A DNA stretch of 64,000 nucleotides from Apoda limacodes (lineage: Eukaryota > Arthropoda > Insecta > Lepidoptera > Limacodidae): NCBI GenBank assembly GCA_946406115.1, contig OX291542.1, forward strand, positions 3,000,959-3,064,958, written 5' to 3'. This document shows, piece by piece, positions 9,925 to 20,791 of the stretch (positions are counted from its first letter, which is position 1; each line of letters begins with the position of its first letter). Made by a program: the position numbers and the translations under genes. Under the pieces are notes generated by a model that had not been told where the DNA came from, searched no databases, and saw nothing but the letters and a program-made list of their open reading frames with translations.

Positions 9925-12900
9925 ATTTGGTCAGCTTCGAGCCGAATTTTGGAAGAACCAGCAATTTCGGTTGCTGAAGAAGTTTGGTCCATTGCAACCG
10001 AAAGAGCCCAGAAAGATGCCAGTTACAAGAAGCTGTAAAGGCGCAGCCGAGACGCATGAAGACGCGTCAGCCACACAGACTGACGCCACCGCCACGACCG
10101 GAGAAACGACCACGCATACTTGGTCGTCAGGGCCAACCACGACGACGACAGCGTCCACCACCGACGCCGCGAAAGATGCACAGATCAGCGTCGTCACCGC
10201 CATAGAACAGCCCAACTCCGTACCTGATCCGCCGAAGAGCATCGCCGGGTCAAGGAAGTCTGAAAGAAGAACTCGAAAAAGAGAGTTAATTGAAGAATTA
10301 GCGCGACTAAAACTGGAAGAAATACACGCCCAAGCAGAACTAACGAAAGCACGACTGGCCAGAATGGCTGATGAGTCGTCAGACTCCGACGACCGCGAGA
10401 GCGTCGAGAGAGAATCACGGGTAAGAGAGTGGATCGAAGAGCAGCAGAGGCCACCTGCATTATTAGCAATCGCCGAAAATCCCCACCAGGGGGCGCCACC
10501 GTCGCACAAAGAAAATCGGAAATTGACCGACGTCGAACAAAACCGGCAGGAATATGTCGAGGAAAAATCCATACGGAAAATGGAAGGAAGTTCGACCGTC
10601 GATGTAGCTATGCTGGCAAATGCATTAGCGCAAGCCGTGCGACAGAATAATACACCTAGCGCCGCCCCTCGGTACGTTCAGGAACTACCAACGTTTACGG
10701 GAAACACAAGCGAATGGTTAAATTATCGATCGTCTTACCAGAGTACAGCGAAATATTTCTCCAAAGAAGAGAATGTAGCTAGGCTACGAAGAAGCCTACA
10801 GTTTGCGGCGAAAGAAACAGTATCCAGTTTACTACTAGTCGACCCAGAACCGGAAATTATAATGTCAACGCTTGAACGCAGGTTTGGAAGACCTGAGATA
10901 ATAATTATGTCTGAGATGGACAAAATGAGAACCGCACATAAATTGAACGAATCGTCACGTGAATTGTGCATTTTTGCTTGCAAAATAAGCAACAGTGTCG
11001 CCACGATAGAAGCATTGAACAAACGCGAGTACCTTTACAACCCAGAGATGGCGCGAGTAGTATGTGAAAAGCTTACTCCTATATTGAGATCGAAATGGTT
11101 CGACTACAGAGCTGGACGGTCAGATGACGTACCAGAACTCAAGAAAATGGCCGATTTTCTCAACATAGAAGCGGACAAATGTGCAAGCTACGCGACGCCA
11201 GAAAGGGAGCGTACTACGGAACGAAAAAACTTCGCGAGACCTACCGAAAAGGTTTTCCACGCTGACGAAACGAGACAAAGAGGACCTACGACGTGTCCAC
11301 TGTGTAAGGACGACCACACACTGTCGAGATGTCCCACTTTTGCCGAAAAAAGCGTGTCAGAACGGTGGGAAATCGTGAAGAAAATGCGACTTTGTTTCAA
11401 ATGCATAAGCGGCTCACATCGCAAAGATACTTGCCGCGCGAGACCATGTGGTGTGAAAGGATGCAAGTTTTCTCACCATAGACTGCTTCATGAGGTGCAA
11501 GAGCAAACTGAACGACCGACCATAACCGAAGAGTCTGCCCAACTAGCTTTGCCGTCACCGCCGCCAGAACCTACAATCGAACACGTCGCCACGGCAACCA
11601 CTGAAGGAAAGGTGCTGCTGAAAATTGCGCCCGTCGTTGTCTCCGGTCCCAAGGGAGACGTCGACACCTACTGCCTGCTTGACGAAGGTTCTAGCGTCAC
11701 GATTTTGACGGAAGAGTTGGCGGAGAAAATTGGAGCCACTGGTCCAATAAAACCAATGACAGTTCGAGGCATTTCTGGTCAGAAAATTGAAGCGAAAAAT
11801 AGCAAGATTGTCTCATTCAATGTCCGAGGCCGCGACCAAGAAAATCAGCTGTTAATACGCTCTGCAAAAACGGTTCCATACTTGAACATCACGACGCAAA
11901 CGATAAAGCGAGCCGACATCGAAAATTGCAAACACCTCAGTGGCATCGTCGACCAACTGACCTATGACCACGCCGTTCCCACTATGTTGATTGGACAAGA
12001 CAACTGGGAATATATTATCTCAAGAAAGGTCAAGAGAGGTCGCCCAAACCAACCCGTTGCGTCAAAAACAAAACTAGGATGGGTGCTACACGGAAGATCG
12101 AAAAAGATATTCGCAGAAAGCGAAAGTATATGCGCTCACGCCACCATCGAAGAGAACTTCGAAGAACAAATGAAAGATTTTTTCAAACTCGAATCGCTAT
12201 GCATCGAACCAAAATCCATGAATCCCGATGTGCGTGCCACCGAGTATTTAGAAAAATACACCGAGCGCTTACCCGACGGTAGGCTACAGGCACCATTGCT
12301 ATGGAGAAACGAAAATGAAAAAATTGAAAACAATTACGCAGATGCGTGTAAGCGCCTGAAAGGCCTGAAAAAACGTCTAGAAAAGGACGAAAGTTTGAAC
12401 GAAAAGTACACACAGAGTGTCAACAACCTCTTAGAAAAAGGTTATGCAGAACCCGCCGAGTTGCCTGCACCAAAAAATCGTACCCTATACTTGCCGCACT
12501 TTCCCGTCATCAACACGGAGAAAAAGAAAATACGTCTTGTACACGACGCCGCAGCCAGAACAAACGGCAAGAGCCTAAACGACATGTTGCTGTCCGGACC
12601 CGACCTCCTACGATCACTACCGGGGGTCCTAATGAAGTTCCGTCAGCACCCAGTAGCCGTGTCCAGCGATATAGCCGAGATGTTCATGCAAGTCAAAATA
12701 AGACCGCAAGACAGAGACGCATTACGATTTTTGTGGTACGGCGAGCGCCAAAACGACATACCTACTGAGTACCGAATGCCCTCAGTTATATTTGGAGCTT
12801 GCTGTTCACCGGCGACAGCCATCTATGCAAAAAACAGAAACGCGCGGGATTATGCGGAACAATTTCCAGAGGCCGCTAAAGCAATTGAGGTGAACCATTA

Positions 12901-12961
12901 CGTCGACGATTACCTACAAAGTTTTGAAAACGTCGAAAAAGCAAAAAAAAATCACCTCTGA
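9827..12961 (+). CDS. BEL/Pao gag-protease-RT frame, body 1 (broken at RT end)
   Basis: This frame of 1044 codons covers capsid through most of RT. The likely translation start is the Met at residue 64 (base 10016); the first 98 bases lie in the LTR. In order: an acidic and basic coiled N-region (140-250), a BEL-type gag region of the DUF1759 kind (about 285-450), three Cys/His knuckles (490-557), a protease with active site LLDEGS (617-622), and RT with a catalytic Asp at about 948 and YVDD at 1025-1028. It ends prematurely because a run of nine A (12943-12951) shifts the reading frame. The remainder of RT and RNase H lies in the +1 frame. Confidence 0.9.
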   Translation: MHIRVLISQAPKKKLLVTGKNLVPQISKGLSAQFGQLRAEFWKNQQFRLLKKFGPLQPKEPRKMPVTRSCKGAAETHEDASATQTDATATTGETTTHTWSSGPTTTTTASTTDAAKDAQISVVTAIEQPNSVPDPPKSIAGSRKSERRTRKRELIEELARLKLEEIHAQAELTKARLARMADESSDSDDRESVERESRVREWIEEQQRPPALLAIAENPHQGAPPSHKENRKLTDVEQNRQEYVEEKSIRKMEGSSTVDVAMLANALAQAVRQNNTPSAAPRYVQELPTFTGNTSEWLNYRSSYQSTAKYFSKEENVARLRRSLQFAAKETVSSLLLVDPEPEIIMSTLERRFGRPEIIIMSEMDKMRTAHKLNESSRELCIFACKISNSVATIEALNKREYLYNPEMARVVCEKLTPILRSKWFDYRAGRSDDVPELKKMADFLNIEADKCASYATPERERTTERKNFARPTEKVFHADETRQRGPTTCPLCKDDHTLSRCPTFAEKSVSERWEIVKKMRLCFKCISGSHRKDTCRARPCGVKGCKFSHHRLLHEVQEQTERPTITEESAQLALPSPPPEPTIEHVATATTEGKVLLKIAPVVVSGPKGDVDTYCLLDEGSSVTILTEELAEKIGATGPIKPMTVRGISGQKIEAKNSKIVSFNVRGRDQENQLLIRSAKTVPYLNITTQTIKRADIENCKHLSGIVDQLTYDHAVPTMLIGQDNWEYIISRKVKRGRPNQPVASKTKLGWVLHGRSKKIFAESESICAHATIEENFEEQMKDFFKLESLCIEPKSMNPDVRATEYLEKYTERLPDGRLQAPLLWRNENEKIENNYADACKRLKGLKKRLEKDESLNEKYTQSVNNLLEKGYAEPAELPAPKNRTLYLPHFPVINTEKKKIRLVHDAAARTNGKSLNDMLLSGPDLLRSLPGVLMKFRQHPVAVSSDIAEMFMQVKIRPQDRDALRFLWYGERQNDIPTEYRMPSVIFGACCSPATAIYAKNRNARDYAEQFPEAAKAIEVNHYVDDYLQSFENVEKAKKNHL

Positions 12962-14474
12962 AGTCGACTATATTCACAAACAAGCCGGCTTTACTTTAAC
13001 GCAGTGGAAATCGAACAAAAAAGAGGTACTGAGAAACTTTCAAGACGCACACAACAGGCCGAACGCACACAACAGACAAAGCACAGAGCTGGGAAACAAA
13101 GGCAATAGCGAAAAAACATTAGGCCTTTTTTGGTACGTCGACTCAGATGATATTGGGTTCCGTGTCAACACAGCGAAATCGCCGGCAGAGGTCATCACGG
13201 GGCAACGACCGCCCACTAAAAGAGAGGCACTGTCAATTTTAATGTCTCTATTCGATCCATTGGGGCTCGTTTCACCCGTAACGACGCCGGCTAAACGCAT
13301 ACTTCAAGACACATGGAAGCACGGAACGAAATGGGACCAGCCATTGCCGCCAGAATTGCATTCCAGATGGCACAGCTGGCTGACCGACCTACAAGCACTG
13401 GGCGATCTCAAAATCCCACGTTGCTATGACGACGGCACACCTGTGAGAAGAGAGCTGCACACTTTTGTGGACGCCTCCGAAGAGGCCTACGCCGCAGCCG
13501 TGTACTGGCGAAATGTACACTCAGATGGCAGAGTTCAAGTCACACTAGCCGCAGCAAAAAACCGAGTCACACCGTTGAAGCCGACCACCATTCCAAGATT
13601 GGAGTTACAGTCAGCTGTTCTGGGCACGCGGCTAGCCGCTGCCGTACAGCGCGAGCACGACTTTAACATAGACAAAAAAGTTTTTTGGACTGACTCACAA
13701 GTGGTGTTGGCATGGATACAAGCGACGCCACGCTCCTTCAAAACCTTTGTCGCTCACCGATTAGCCGAAATCGAAGACAGCACAAAGAAAAGTGAGTGGA
13801 GATGGGTGCCAGGCAAGCAGAACCCGGCCGACGATGCGACGAGGCCTATATCCAGCAAACTCACCGCCGAACACAGATGGTTCTGTGGGCCTGAGTTTCT
13901 ACAAGGCTCAGAGGAGACTTGGCCGCACCAGCCGGTGTCGCTGACACCGTCGCCAGAAAGTATACTCTTCACAAGTGAAAATAATTGTAACGAACAGTGC
14001 AGTGAAAAACAAACAGACTCATTAAATAAAAATATTAGTGAAAATTCAAATAAAATCAGTGAGGACTGTTTAAAAATGGTGCTACCGGACATTAACCGTT
14101 TTTCAAAGTGGTTAAGACTTATTCGTACCACAGCGCGAGTGTTACAATTCATTGAAATATTAAAATCAAAAATTTTACGAACAGTGCCCGTCAATATAAA
14201 CGCAATGAATCGTATCAAAAATAAGAAACCGAAAAACATCGCGAGTGTTAATAATAATAAAGATAAAACACAAAACGCGGTCAGTGAACTTTGTTATCGC
14301 GAAATACCTACAGAGTTAATGAACCGAGCTGAATTTCTGTGGCTAAAATGTATGCAACGCGAGTGTTTTAAAAAAGAAGCAATCAGAGTGGTTGACGTAC
14401 AGTTGCCCAGCGGTTCCATGCTGCAAAAGTCAACCAAGAAAGACATCGTGTTGCCAACAGAAGACTTGCGGTGA
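12924..14474 (+). CDS. BEL/Pao RT end, RNase H and integrase C-tail, body 1
   Basis: The frame continues pol after the break at the A-run; codons before about 12950 are out of the true frame. RT connection sequence is followed by RNase H with candidate acidic residues at 183 (FVDAS), 227 (RLELQ), 257 (WTDSQ) and 303 (NPADD). A Lys/Asn-rich linker leads to a pre-integrase piece (FLWLKCMQRECFKK, about 471-484). The sequence then jumps to what looks like the very C-terminus of BEL integrase (VVDVQLPSG, then VLPTEDLR). The zinc-binding and catalytic core normally between them is absent, apparently by an in-frame internal deletion near 14385. Confidence 0.85.
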   Translation: MKTSKKQKKITSEVDYIHKQAGFTLTQWKSNKKEVLRNFQDAHNRPNAHNRQSTELGNKGNSEKTLGLFWYVDSDDIGFRVNTAKSPAEVITGQRPPTKREALSILMSLFDPLGLVSPVTTPAKRILQDTWKHGTKWDQPLPPELHSRWHSWLTDLQALGDLKIPRCYDDGTPVRRELHTFVDASEEAYAAAVYWRNVHSDGRVQVTLAAAKNRVTPLKPTTIPRLELQSAVLGTRLAAAVQREHDFNIDKKVFWTDSQVVLAWIQATPRSFKTFVAHRLAEIEDSTKKSEWRWVPGKQNPADDATRPISSKLTAEHRWFCGPEFLQGSEETWPHQPVSLTPSPESILFTSENNCNEQCSEKQTDSLNKNISENSNKISEDCLKMVLPDINRFSKWLRLIRTTARVLQFIEILKSKILRTVPVNINAMNRIKNKKPKNIASVNNNKDKTQNAVSELCYREIPTELMNRAEFLWLKCMQRECFKKEAIRVVDVQLPSGSMLQKSTKKDIVLPTEDLR

Positions 14475-14489
14475 AGACTTACTATTGTC

Positions 14490-14527
14490 GCACTCCCGGC
14501 GACGGGACGGGGACGGGGACGGGGCTT
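14490..14527 (+). promoter_or_regulatory. polypurine-tract-like element before LTR 2
   Basis: A G-rich stretch built on repeated GGGGAC words lies directly before the second LTR. It sits where an LTR retrotransposon needs a polypurine tract to prime plus-strand DNA. It contains some C and so is not a pure purine run; the assignment rests mainly on position. The same stretch precedes LTR 3 at about 20754-20791. Confidence 0.55.
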
Positions 14528-16188
14528 TGTTATCACCGCTGCAAGAATGCAACACGGATTGCATCTATAAACATTTATATAAAAATGCATAATTTTTGTC
14601 ATATAATGTTCGTAATAATAAGTTAATATTAAGTATATATTTACACAATAAAAACTATTTTCCTAATAGGGACTAGTTTAGATTTAAAACTTGTAATAAC
14701 AATAACTGTAAAATTGTATTAAGTTAGGTAAAAGTAGAGCAGGTTTGTTTCATTTCCCCTCTTTACTATTTGTTGATATCAAAAATGATATTGTGTGAGT
14801 ACCGACATGTTGTCGACTTTATACGCACGACTATCCCCAAAAAAGCGGGAAATTTAGTTTAACATATGTTTGTAAAAAATATGCCATTTGTTGTGCAAAA
14901 CTATACAGAACTACCATGTAAAGTTCTATATAAGCCGTATGTACGGTTAATAAGTTACAGGTGAAAATAGTTAGCGTGTTGAGCATTGTACATTCTTTCT
15001 CCCTCACTCCTTTGAAAATAGACTGCGATAGAGATACAAAAGGGATGGGTCTATGGGTAAAAAAGAGAAAGACTGTCTAAAACTTTATTTGGCTAGGGTC
15101 ATTAAGTCCTTAGGCTATGCCTAAAATTAGCATTACAGGTTAAAAGCACATCTTTGCCCCTACACGTAGGTATCTATACCGTTACGATAAGTAGTATGGT
15201 TAGGGCGCAAATTACGTGTAAAGTTATGAAATACGATAGCTTATAACTCAGCAACCGGGTTACATAGGATAAAAATAAATGCTTCACTAGATACCCTTCA
15301 TAGGCATCTACCGTAATAAATAGGTTTCATACAGGTAACTTTAAGCCCTGAAGTACAGGAGCACAATGAAAATCCTGAAAACTTATGTCACACATTTTTT
15401 CATGACTTAACATACTGACAGACACCAAAAACACGAAAAGGTATGTCCGAATTTTAGGTCCATTTTTTGACATATAACACAAAGTCTGTAGTCATCTAGT
15501 GTAGGCAGAAAGCCCTGAGAGCTAGAATTTCAGCTCTTCTCTCACTACGGCCTAACCGTAGACAATGGAACATACCACTATGTGCCGTTGGAACCGCCTT
15601 CTAAAGATCTATCCTAGGACACCTAAATCGTCATTATAGCTCCTACCGTTTGGCTATAAAACCTAAAAATATAAAACAGTGTTATTTTATAGTCAAGCCG
15701 CAAATCGTGTGACTGTGATGGCAATAGCCGATAGAAACCCCAACTGTAAGTAGCGATTTATAGCTAGGTAGATATACCTACACTTTCGATATATGTCTAT
15801 ATCGACTACTATATGTTGTCTTTCACTAAGTTTTTGTGTGGGCTAGATTTTTAGTCACTACAGTAAGTACAATAAGTTAAGTACTAAATCTAGAAGGTTC
15901 TATGGAACAACCTCTCCCTCTGATGGGGTTTTTCATTTTTACTATAAATATAGAACGAATTTTGATTTGTATACAGTCTTCAAGAAAACTTCAACAAGTC
16001 AATAGCTATGAAAGCTAAGAAGTAAAAATTTTTGTACATATGTGTTAGAATTAAGTTAGAAGCATAAGTTAAATAAAATCGGTCTGTTGTGTGCATATAC
16101 GCGTTTTAATATCTCAAGCGCCTAAGAAGAAACTCCTTGTCACGGGCAAAAACCTTGTGCCACAGATATCGAAGGGTCTGTCCGCACA
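14528..16188 (+). repeat. BEL/Pao LTR copy 2 (central)
   Basis: Same 1661-bp LTR, serving as the 3' LTR of body 1 and the 5' LTR of body 2. No TATAT duplication is seen at either of its edges. That argues against two separate insertions lying side by side. Confidence 0.88.
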
Positions 16189-19100
16189 ATTTGGTCAGCT
16201 TCGAGCCGAATTTTGGAAGAACCAGCAATTTCGGTTGCTGAAGAAGTTTGGTCCATTGCAACCGAAAGAGCCCAGAAAGATGCCAGTTACAAGAAGCTGT
16301 AAAGGCGCAGCCGAGACGCATGAAGACGCGTCAGCCACACAGACTGACGCCACCGCCACGACCGGAGAAACGACCACGCATACTTGGTCGTCAGGGCCAA
16401 CCACGACGACGACAGCGTCCACCACCGACGCCGCGAAAGATGCACAGATCAGCGTCGTCACCGCCATAGAACAGCCCAACTCCGTACCTGATCCGCCGAA
16501 GAGCATCGCCGGGTCAAGGAAGTCTGAAAGAAGAACTCGAAAAAGAGAGTTAATTGAAGAATTAGCGCGACTAAAACTGGAAGAAATACACGCCCAAGCA
16601 GAACTAACGAAAGCACGACTGGCCAGAATGGCTGATGAGTCGTCAGACTCCGACGACCGCGAGAGCGTCGAGAGAGAATCACGGGTAAGAGAGTGGATCG
16701 AAGAGCAGCAGAGGCCACCTGCATTATTAGCAATCGCCGAAAATCCCCACCAGGGGGCGCCACCGTCGCACAAAGAAAATCGGAAATTGACCGACGTCGA
16801 ACAAAACCGGCAGGAATATGTCGAGGAAAAATCCATACGGAAAATGGAAGGAAGTTCGACCGTCGATGTAGCTATGCTGGCAAATGCATTAGCGCAAGCC
16901 GTGCGACAGAATAATACACCTAGCGCCGCCCCTCGGTACGTTCAGGAACTACCAACGTTTACGGGAAACACAAGCGAATGGTTAAATTATCGATCGTCTT
17001 ACCAGAGTACAGCGAAATATTTCTCCAAAGAAGAGAATGTAGCTAGGCTACGAAGAAGCCTACAGTTTGCGGCGAAAGAAACAGTATCCAGTTTACTACT
17101 AGTCGACCCAGAACCGGAAATTATAATGTCAACGCTTGAACGCAGGTTTGGAAGACCTGAGATAATAATTATGTCTGAGATGGACAAAATGAGAACCGCA
17201 CATAAATTGAACGAATCGTCACGTGAATTGTGCATTTTTGCTTGCAAAATAAGCAACAGTGTCGCCACGATAGAAGCATTGAACAAACGCGAGTACCTTT
17301 ACAACCCAGAGATGGCGCGAGTAGTATGTGAAAAGCTTACTCCTATATTGAGATCGAAATGGTTCGACTACAGAGCTGGACGGTCAGATGACGTACCAGA
17401 ACTCAAGAAAATGGCCGATTTTCTCAACATAGAAGCGGACAAATGTGCAAGCTACGCGACGCCAGAAAGGGAGCGTACTACGGAACGAAAAAACTTCGCG
17501 AGACCTACCGAAAAGGTTTTCCACGCTGACGAAACGAGACAAAGAGGACCTACGACGTGTCCACTGTGTAAGGACGACCACACACTGTCGAGATGTCCCA
17601 CTTTTGCCGAAAAAAGCGTGTCAGAACGGTGGGAAATCGTGAAGAAAATGCGACTTTGTTTCAAATGCATAAGCGGCTCACATCGCAAAGATACTTGCCG
17701 CGCGAGACCATGTGGTGTGAAAGGATGCAAGTTTTCTCACCATAGACTGCTTCATGAGGTGCAAGAGCAAACTGAACGACCGACCATAACCGAAGAGTCT
17801 GCCCAACTAGCTTTGCCGTCACCGCCGCCAGAACCTACAATCGAACACGTCGCCACGGCAACCACTGAAGGAAAGGTGCTGCTGAAAATTGCGCCCGTCG
17901 TTGTCTCCGGTCCCAAGGGAGACGTCGACACCTACTGCCTGCTTGACGAAGGTTCTAGCGTCACGATTTTGACGGAAGAGTTGGCGGAGAAAATTGGAGC
18001 CACTGGTCCAATAAAACCAATGACAGTTCGAGGCATTTCTGGTCAGAAAATTGAAGCGAAAAATAGCAAGATTGTCTCATTCAATGTCCGAGGCCGCGAC
18101 CAAGAAAATCAGCTGTTAATACGCTCTGCAAAAACGGTTCCATACTTGAACATCACGACGCAAACGATAAAGCGAGCCGACATCGAAAATTGCAAACACC
18201 TCAGTGGCATCGTCGACCAACTGACCTATGACCACGCCGTTCCCACTATGTTGATTGGACAAGACAACTGGGAATATATTATCTCAAGAAAGGTCAAGAG
18301 AGGTCGCCCAAACCAACCCGTTGCGTCAAAAACAAAACTAGGATGGGTGCTACACGGAAGATCGAAAAAGATATTCGCAGAAAGCGAAAGTATATGCGCT
18401 CACGCCACCATCGAAGAGAACTTCGAAGAACAAATGAAAGATTTTTTCAAACTCGAATCGCTATGCATCGAACCAAAATCCATGAATCCCGATGTGCGTG
18501 CCACCGAGTATTTAGAAAAATACACCGAGCGCTTACCCGACGGTAGGCTACAGGCACCATTGCTATGGAGAAACGAAAATGAAAAAATTGAAAACAATTA
18601 CGCAGATGCGTGTAAGCGCCTGAAAGGCCTGAAAAAACGTCTAGAAAAGGACGAAAGTTTGAACGAAAAGTACACACAGAGTGTCAACAACCTCTTAGAA
18701 AAAGGTTATGCAGAACCCGCCGAGTTGCCTGCACCAAAAAATCGTACCCTATACTTGCCGCACTTTCCCGTCATCAACACGGAGAAAAAGAAAATACGTC
18801 TTGTACACGACGCCGCAGCCAGAACAAACGGCAAGAGCCTAAACGACATGTTGCTGTCCGGACCCGACCTCCTACGATCACTACCGGGGGTCCTAATGAA
18901 GTTCCGTCAGCACCCAGTAGCCGTGTCCAGCGATATAGCCGAGATGTTCATGCAAGTCAAAATAAGACCGCAAGACAGAGACGCATTACGATTTTTGTGG
19001 TACGGCGAGCGCCAAAACGACATACCTACTGAGTACCGAATGCCCTCAGTTATATTTGGAGCTTGCTGTTCACCGGCGACAGCCATCTATGCAAAAAACA

Positions 19101-19225
19101 GAAACGCGCGGGATTATGCGGAACAATTTCCAGAGGCCGCTAAAGCAATTGAGGTGAACCATTACGTCGACGATTACCTACAAAGTTTTGAAAACGTCGA
19201 AAAAGCAAAAAAAAATCACCTCTGA
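16091..19225 (+). CDS. BEL/Pao gag-protease-RT frame, body 2
   Basis: The predicted product is identical to the frame at 9827-12961, including the Met at residue 64 (base 16280), the knuckles, the LLDEGS protease site and YVDD. It ends at the same place because the nine-A run (19207-19215) is also present. Shared breaks show that both bodies descend from one already altered template, or that one was copied from the other. Confidence 0.9.
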   Translation: MHIRVLISQAPKKKLLVTGKNLVPQISKGLSAQFGQLRAEFWKNQQFRLLKKFGPLQPKEPRKMPVTRSCKGAAETHEDASATQTDATATTGETTTHTWSSGPTTTTTASTTDAAKDAQISVVTAIEQPNSVPDPPKSIAGSRKSERRTRKRELIEELARLKLEEIHAQAELTKARLARMADESSDSDDRESVERESRVREWIEEQQRPPALLAIAENPHQGAPPSHKENRKLTDVEQNRQEYVEEKSIRKMEGSSTVDVAMLANALAQAVRQNNTPSAAPRYVQELPTFTGNTSEWLNYRSSYQSTAKYFSKEENVARLRRSLQFAAKETVSSLLLVDPEPEIIMSTLERRFGRPEIIIMSEMDKMRTAHKLNESSRELCIFACKISNSVATIEALNKREYLYNPEMARVVCEKLTPILRSKWFDYRAGRSDDVPELKKMADFLNIEADKCASYATPERERTTERKNFARPTEKVFHADETRQRGPTTCPLCKDDHTLSRCPTFAEKSVSERWEIVKKMRLCFKCISGSHRKDTCRARPCGVKGCKFSHHRLLHEVQEQTERPTITEESAQLALPSPPPEPTIEHVATATTEGKVLLKIAPVVVSGPKGDVDTYCLLDEGSSVTILTEELAEKIGATGPIKPMTVRGISGQKIEAKNSKIVSFNVRGRDQENQLLIRSAKTVPYLNITTQTIKRADIENCKHLSGIVDQLTYDHAVPTMLIGQDNWEYIISRKVKRGRPNQPVASKTKLGWVLHGRSKKIFAESESICAHATIEENFEEQMKDFFKLESLCIEPKSMNPDVRATEYLEKYTERLPDGRLQAPLLWRNENEKIENNYADACKRLKGLKKRLEKDESLNEKYTQSVNNLLEKGYAEPAELPAPKNRTLYLPHFPVINTEKKKIRLVHDAAARTNGKSLNDMLLSGPDLLRSLPGVLMKFRQHPVAVSSDIAEMFMQVKIRPQDRDALRFLWYGERQNDIPTEYRMPSVIFGACCSPATAIYAKNRNARDYAEQFPEAAKAIEVNHYVDDYLQSFENVEKAKKNHL

Positions 19226-20738
19226 AGTCGACTATATTCACAAACAAGCCGGCTTTACTTTAACGCAGTGGAAATCGAACAAAAAAGAGGTACTGAGAAA
19301 CTTTCAAGACGCACACAACAGGCCGAACGCACACAACAGACAAAGCACAGAGCTGGGAAACAAAGGCAATAGCGAAAAAACATTAGGCCTTTTTTGGTAC
19401 GTCGACTCAGATGATATTGGGTTCCGTGTCAACACAGCGAAATCGCCGGCAGAGGTCATCACGGGGCAACGACCGCCCACTAAAAGAGAGGCACTGTCAA
19501 TTTTAATGTCTCTATTCGATCCATTGGGGCTCGTTTCACCCGTAACGACGCCGGCTAAACGCATACTTCAAGACACATGGAAGCACGGAACGAAATGGGA
19601 CCAGCCATTGCCGCCAGAATTGCATTCCAGATGGCACAGCTGGCTGACCGACCTACAAGCACTGGGCGATCTCAAAATCCCACGTTGCTATGACGACGGC
19701 ACACCTGTGAGAAGAGAGCTGCACACTTTTGTGGACGCCTCCGAAGAGGCCTACGCCGCAGCCGTGTACTGGCGAAATGTACACTCAGATGGCAGAGTTC
19801 AAGTCACACTAGCCGCAGCAAAAAACCGAGTCACACCGTTGAAGCCGACCACCATTCCAAGATTGGAGTTACAGTCAGCTGTTCTGGGCACGCGGCTAGC
19901 CGCTGCCGTACAGCGCGAGCACGACTTTAACATAGACAAAAAAGTTTTTTGGACTGACTCACAAGTGGTGTTGGCATGGATACAAGCGACGCCACGCTCC
20001 TTCAAAACCTTTGTCGCTCACCGATTAGCCGAAATCGAAGACAGCACAAAGAAAAGTGAGTGGAGATGGGTGCCAGGCAAGCAGAACCCGGCCGACGATG
20101 CGACGAGGCCTATATCCAGCAAACTCACCGCCGAACACAGATGGTTCTGTGGGCCTGAGTTTCTACAAGGCTCAGAGGAGACTTGGCCGCACCAGCCGGT
20201 GTCGCTGACACCGTCGCCAGAAAGTATACTCTTCACAAGTGAAAATAATTGTAACGAACAGTGCAGTGAAAAACAAACAGACTCATTAAATAAAAATATT
20301 AGTGAAAATTCAAATAAAATCAGTGAGGACTGTTTAAAAATGGTGCTACCGGACATTAACCGTTTTTCAAAGTGGTTAAGACTTATTCGTACCACAGCGC
20401 GAGTGTTACAATTCATTGAAATATTAAAATCAAAAATTTTACGAACAGTGCCCGTCAATATAAACGCAATGAATCGTATCAAAAATAAGAAACCGAAAAA
20501 CATCGCGAGTGTTAATAATAATAAAGATAAAACACAAAACGCGGTCAGTGAACTTTGTTATCGCGAAATACCTACAGAGTTAATGAACCGAGCTGAATTT
20601 CTGTGGCTAAAATGTATGCAACGCGAGTGTTTTAAAAAAGAAGCAATCAGAGTGGTTGACGTACAGTTGCCCAGCGGTTCCATGCTGCAAAAGTCAACCA
20701 AGAAAGACATCGTGTTGCCAACAGAAGACTTGCGGTGA
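19188..20738 (+). CDS. BEL/Pao RT end, RNase H and integrase C-tail, body 2
   Basis: Identical to 12924-14474, with the same RNase H acidic residues and the same loss of the integrase core between the CFKK block and the VVDV tail. An element of this structure could not integrate with its own enzyme. Either a full-length relative supplied integrase, or the deletion arose before the copy was mobilised in trans. That is inference from family knowledge. Confidence 0.85.
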   Translation: MKTSKKQKKITSEVDYIHKQAGFTLTQWKSNKKEVLRNFQDAHNRPNAHNRQSTELGNKGNSEKTLGLFWYVDSDDIGFRVNTAKSPAEVITGQRPPTKREALSILMSLFDPLGLVSPVTTPAKRILQDTWKHGTKWDQPLPPELHSRWHSWLTDLQALGDLKIPRCYDDGTPVRRELHTFVDASEEAYAAAVYWRNVHSDGRVQVTLAAAKNRVTPLKPTTIPRLELQSAVLGTRLAAAVQREHDFNIDKKVFWTDSQVVLAWIQATPRSFKTFVAHRLAEIEDSTKKSEWRWVPGKQNPADDATRPISSKLTAEHRWFCGPEFLQGSEETWPHQPVSLTPSPESILFTSENNCNEQCSEKQTDSLNKNISENSNKISEDCLKMVLPDINRFSKWLRLIRTTARVLQFIEILKSKILRTVPVNINAMNRIKNKKPKNIASVNNNKDKTQNAVSELCYREIPTELMNRAEFLWLKCMQRECFKKEAIRVVDVQLPSGSMLQKSTKKDIVLPTEDLR

Positions 20739-20791
20739 AGACTTACTATTGTCGCACTCCCGGCGACGGGACGGGGACGGGGACGGGGCTT

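Noticed and set aside
9925..9960. Primer-binding site after LTR 1 (TGG at 9929)
   Set aside because: The position of the T-arm-like TTCGAG does not suit a normal tRNA 3' end, so no tRNA could be assigned.
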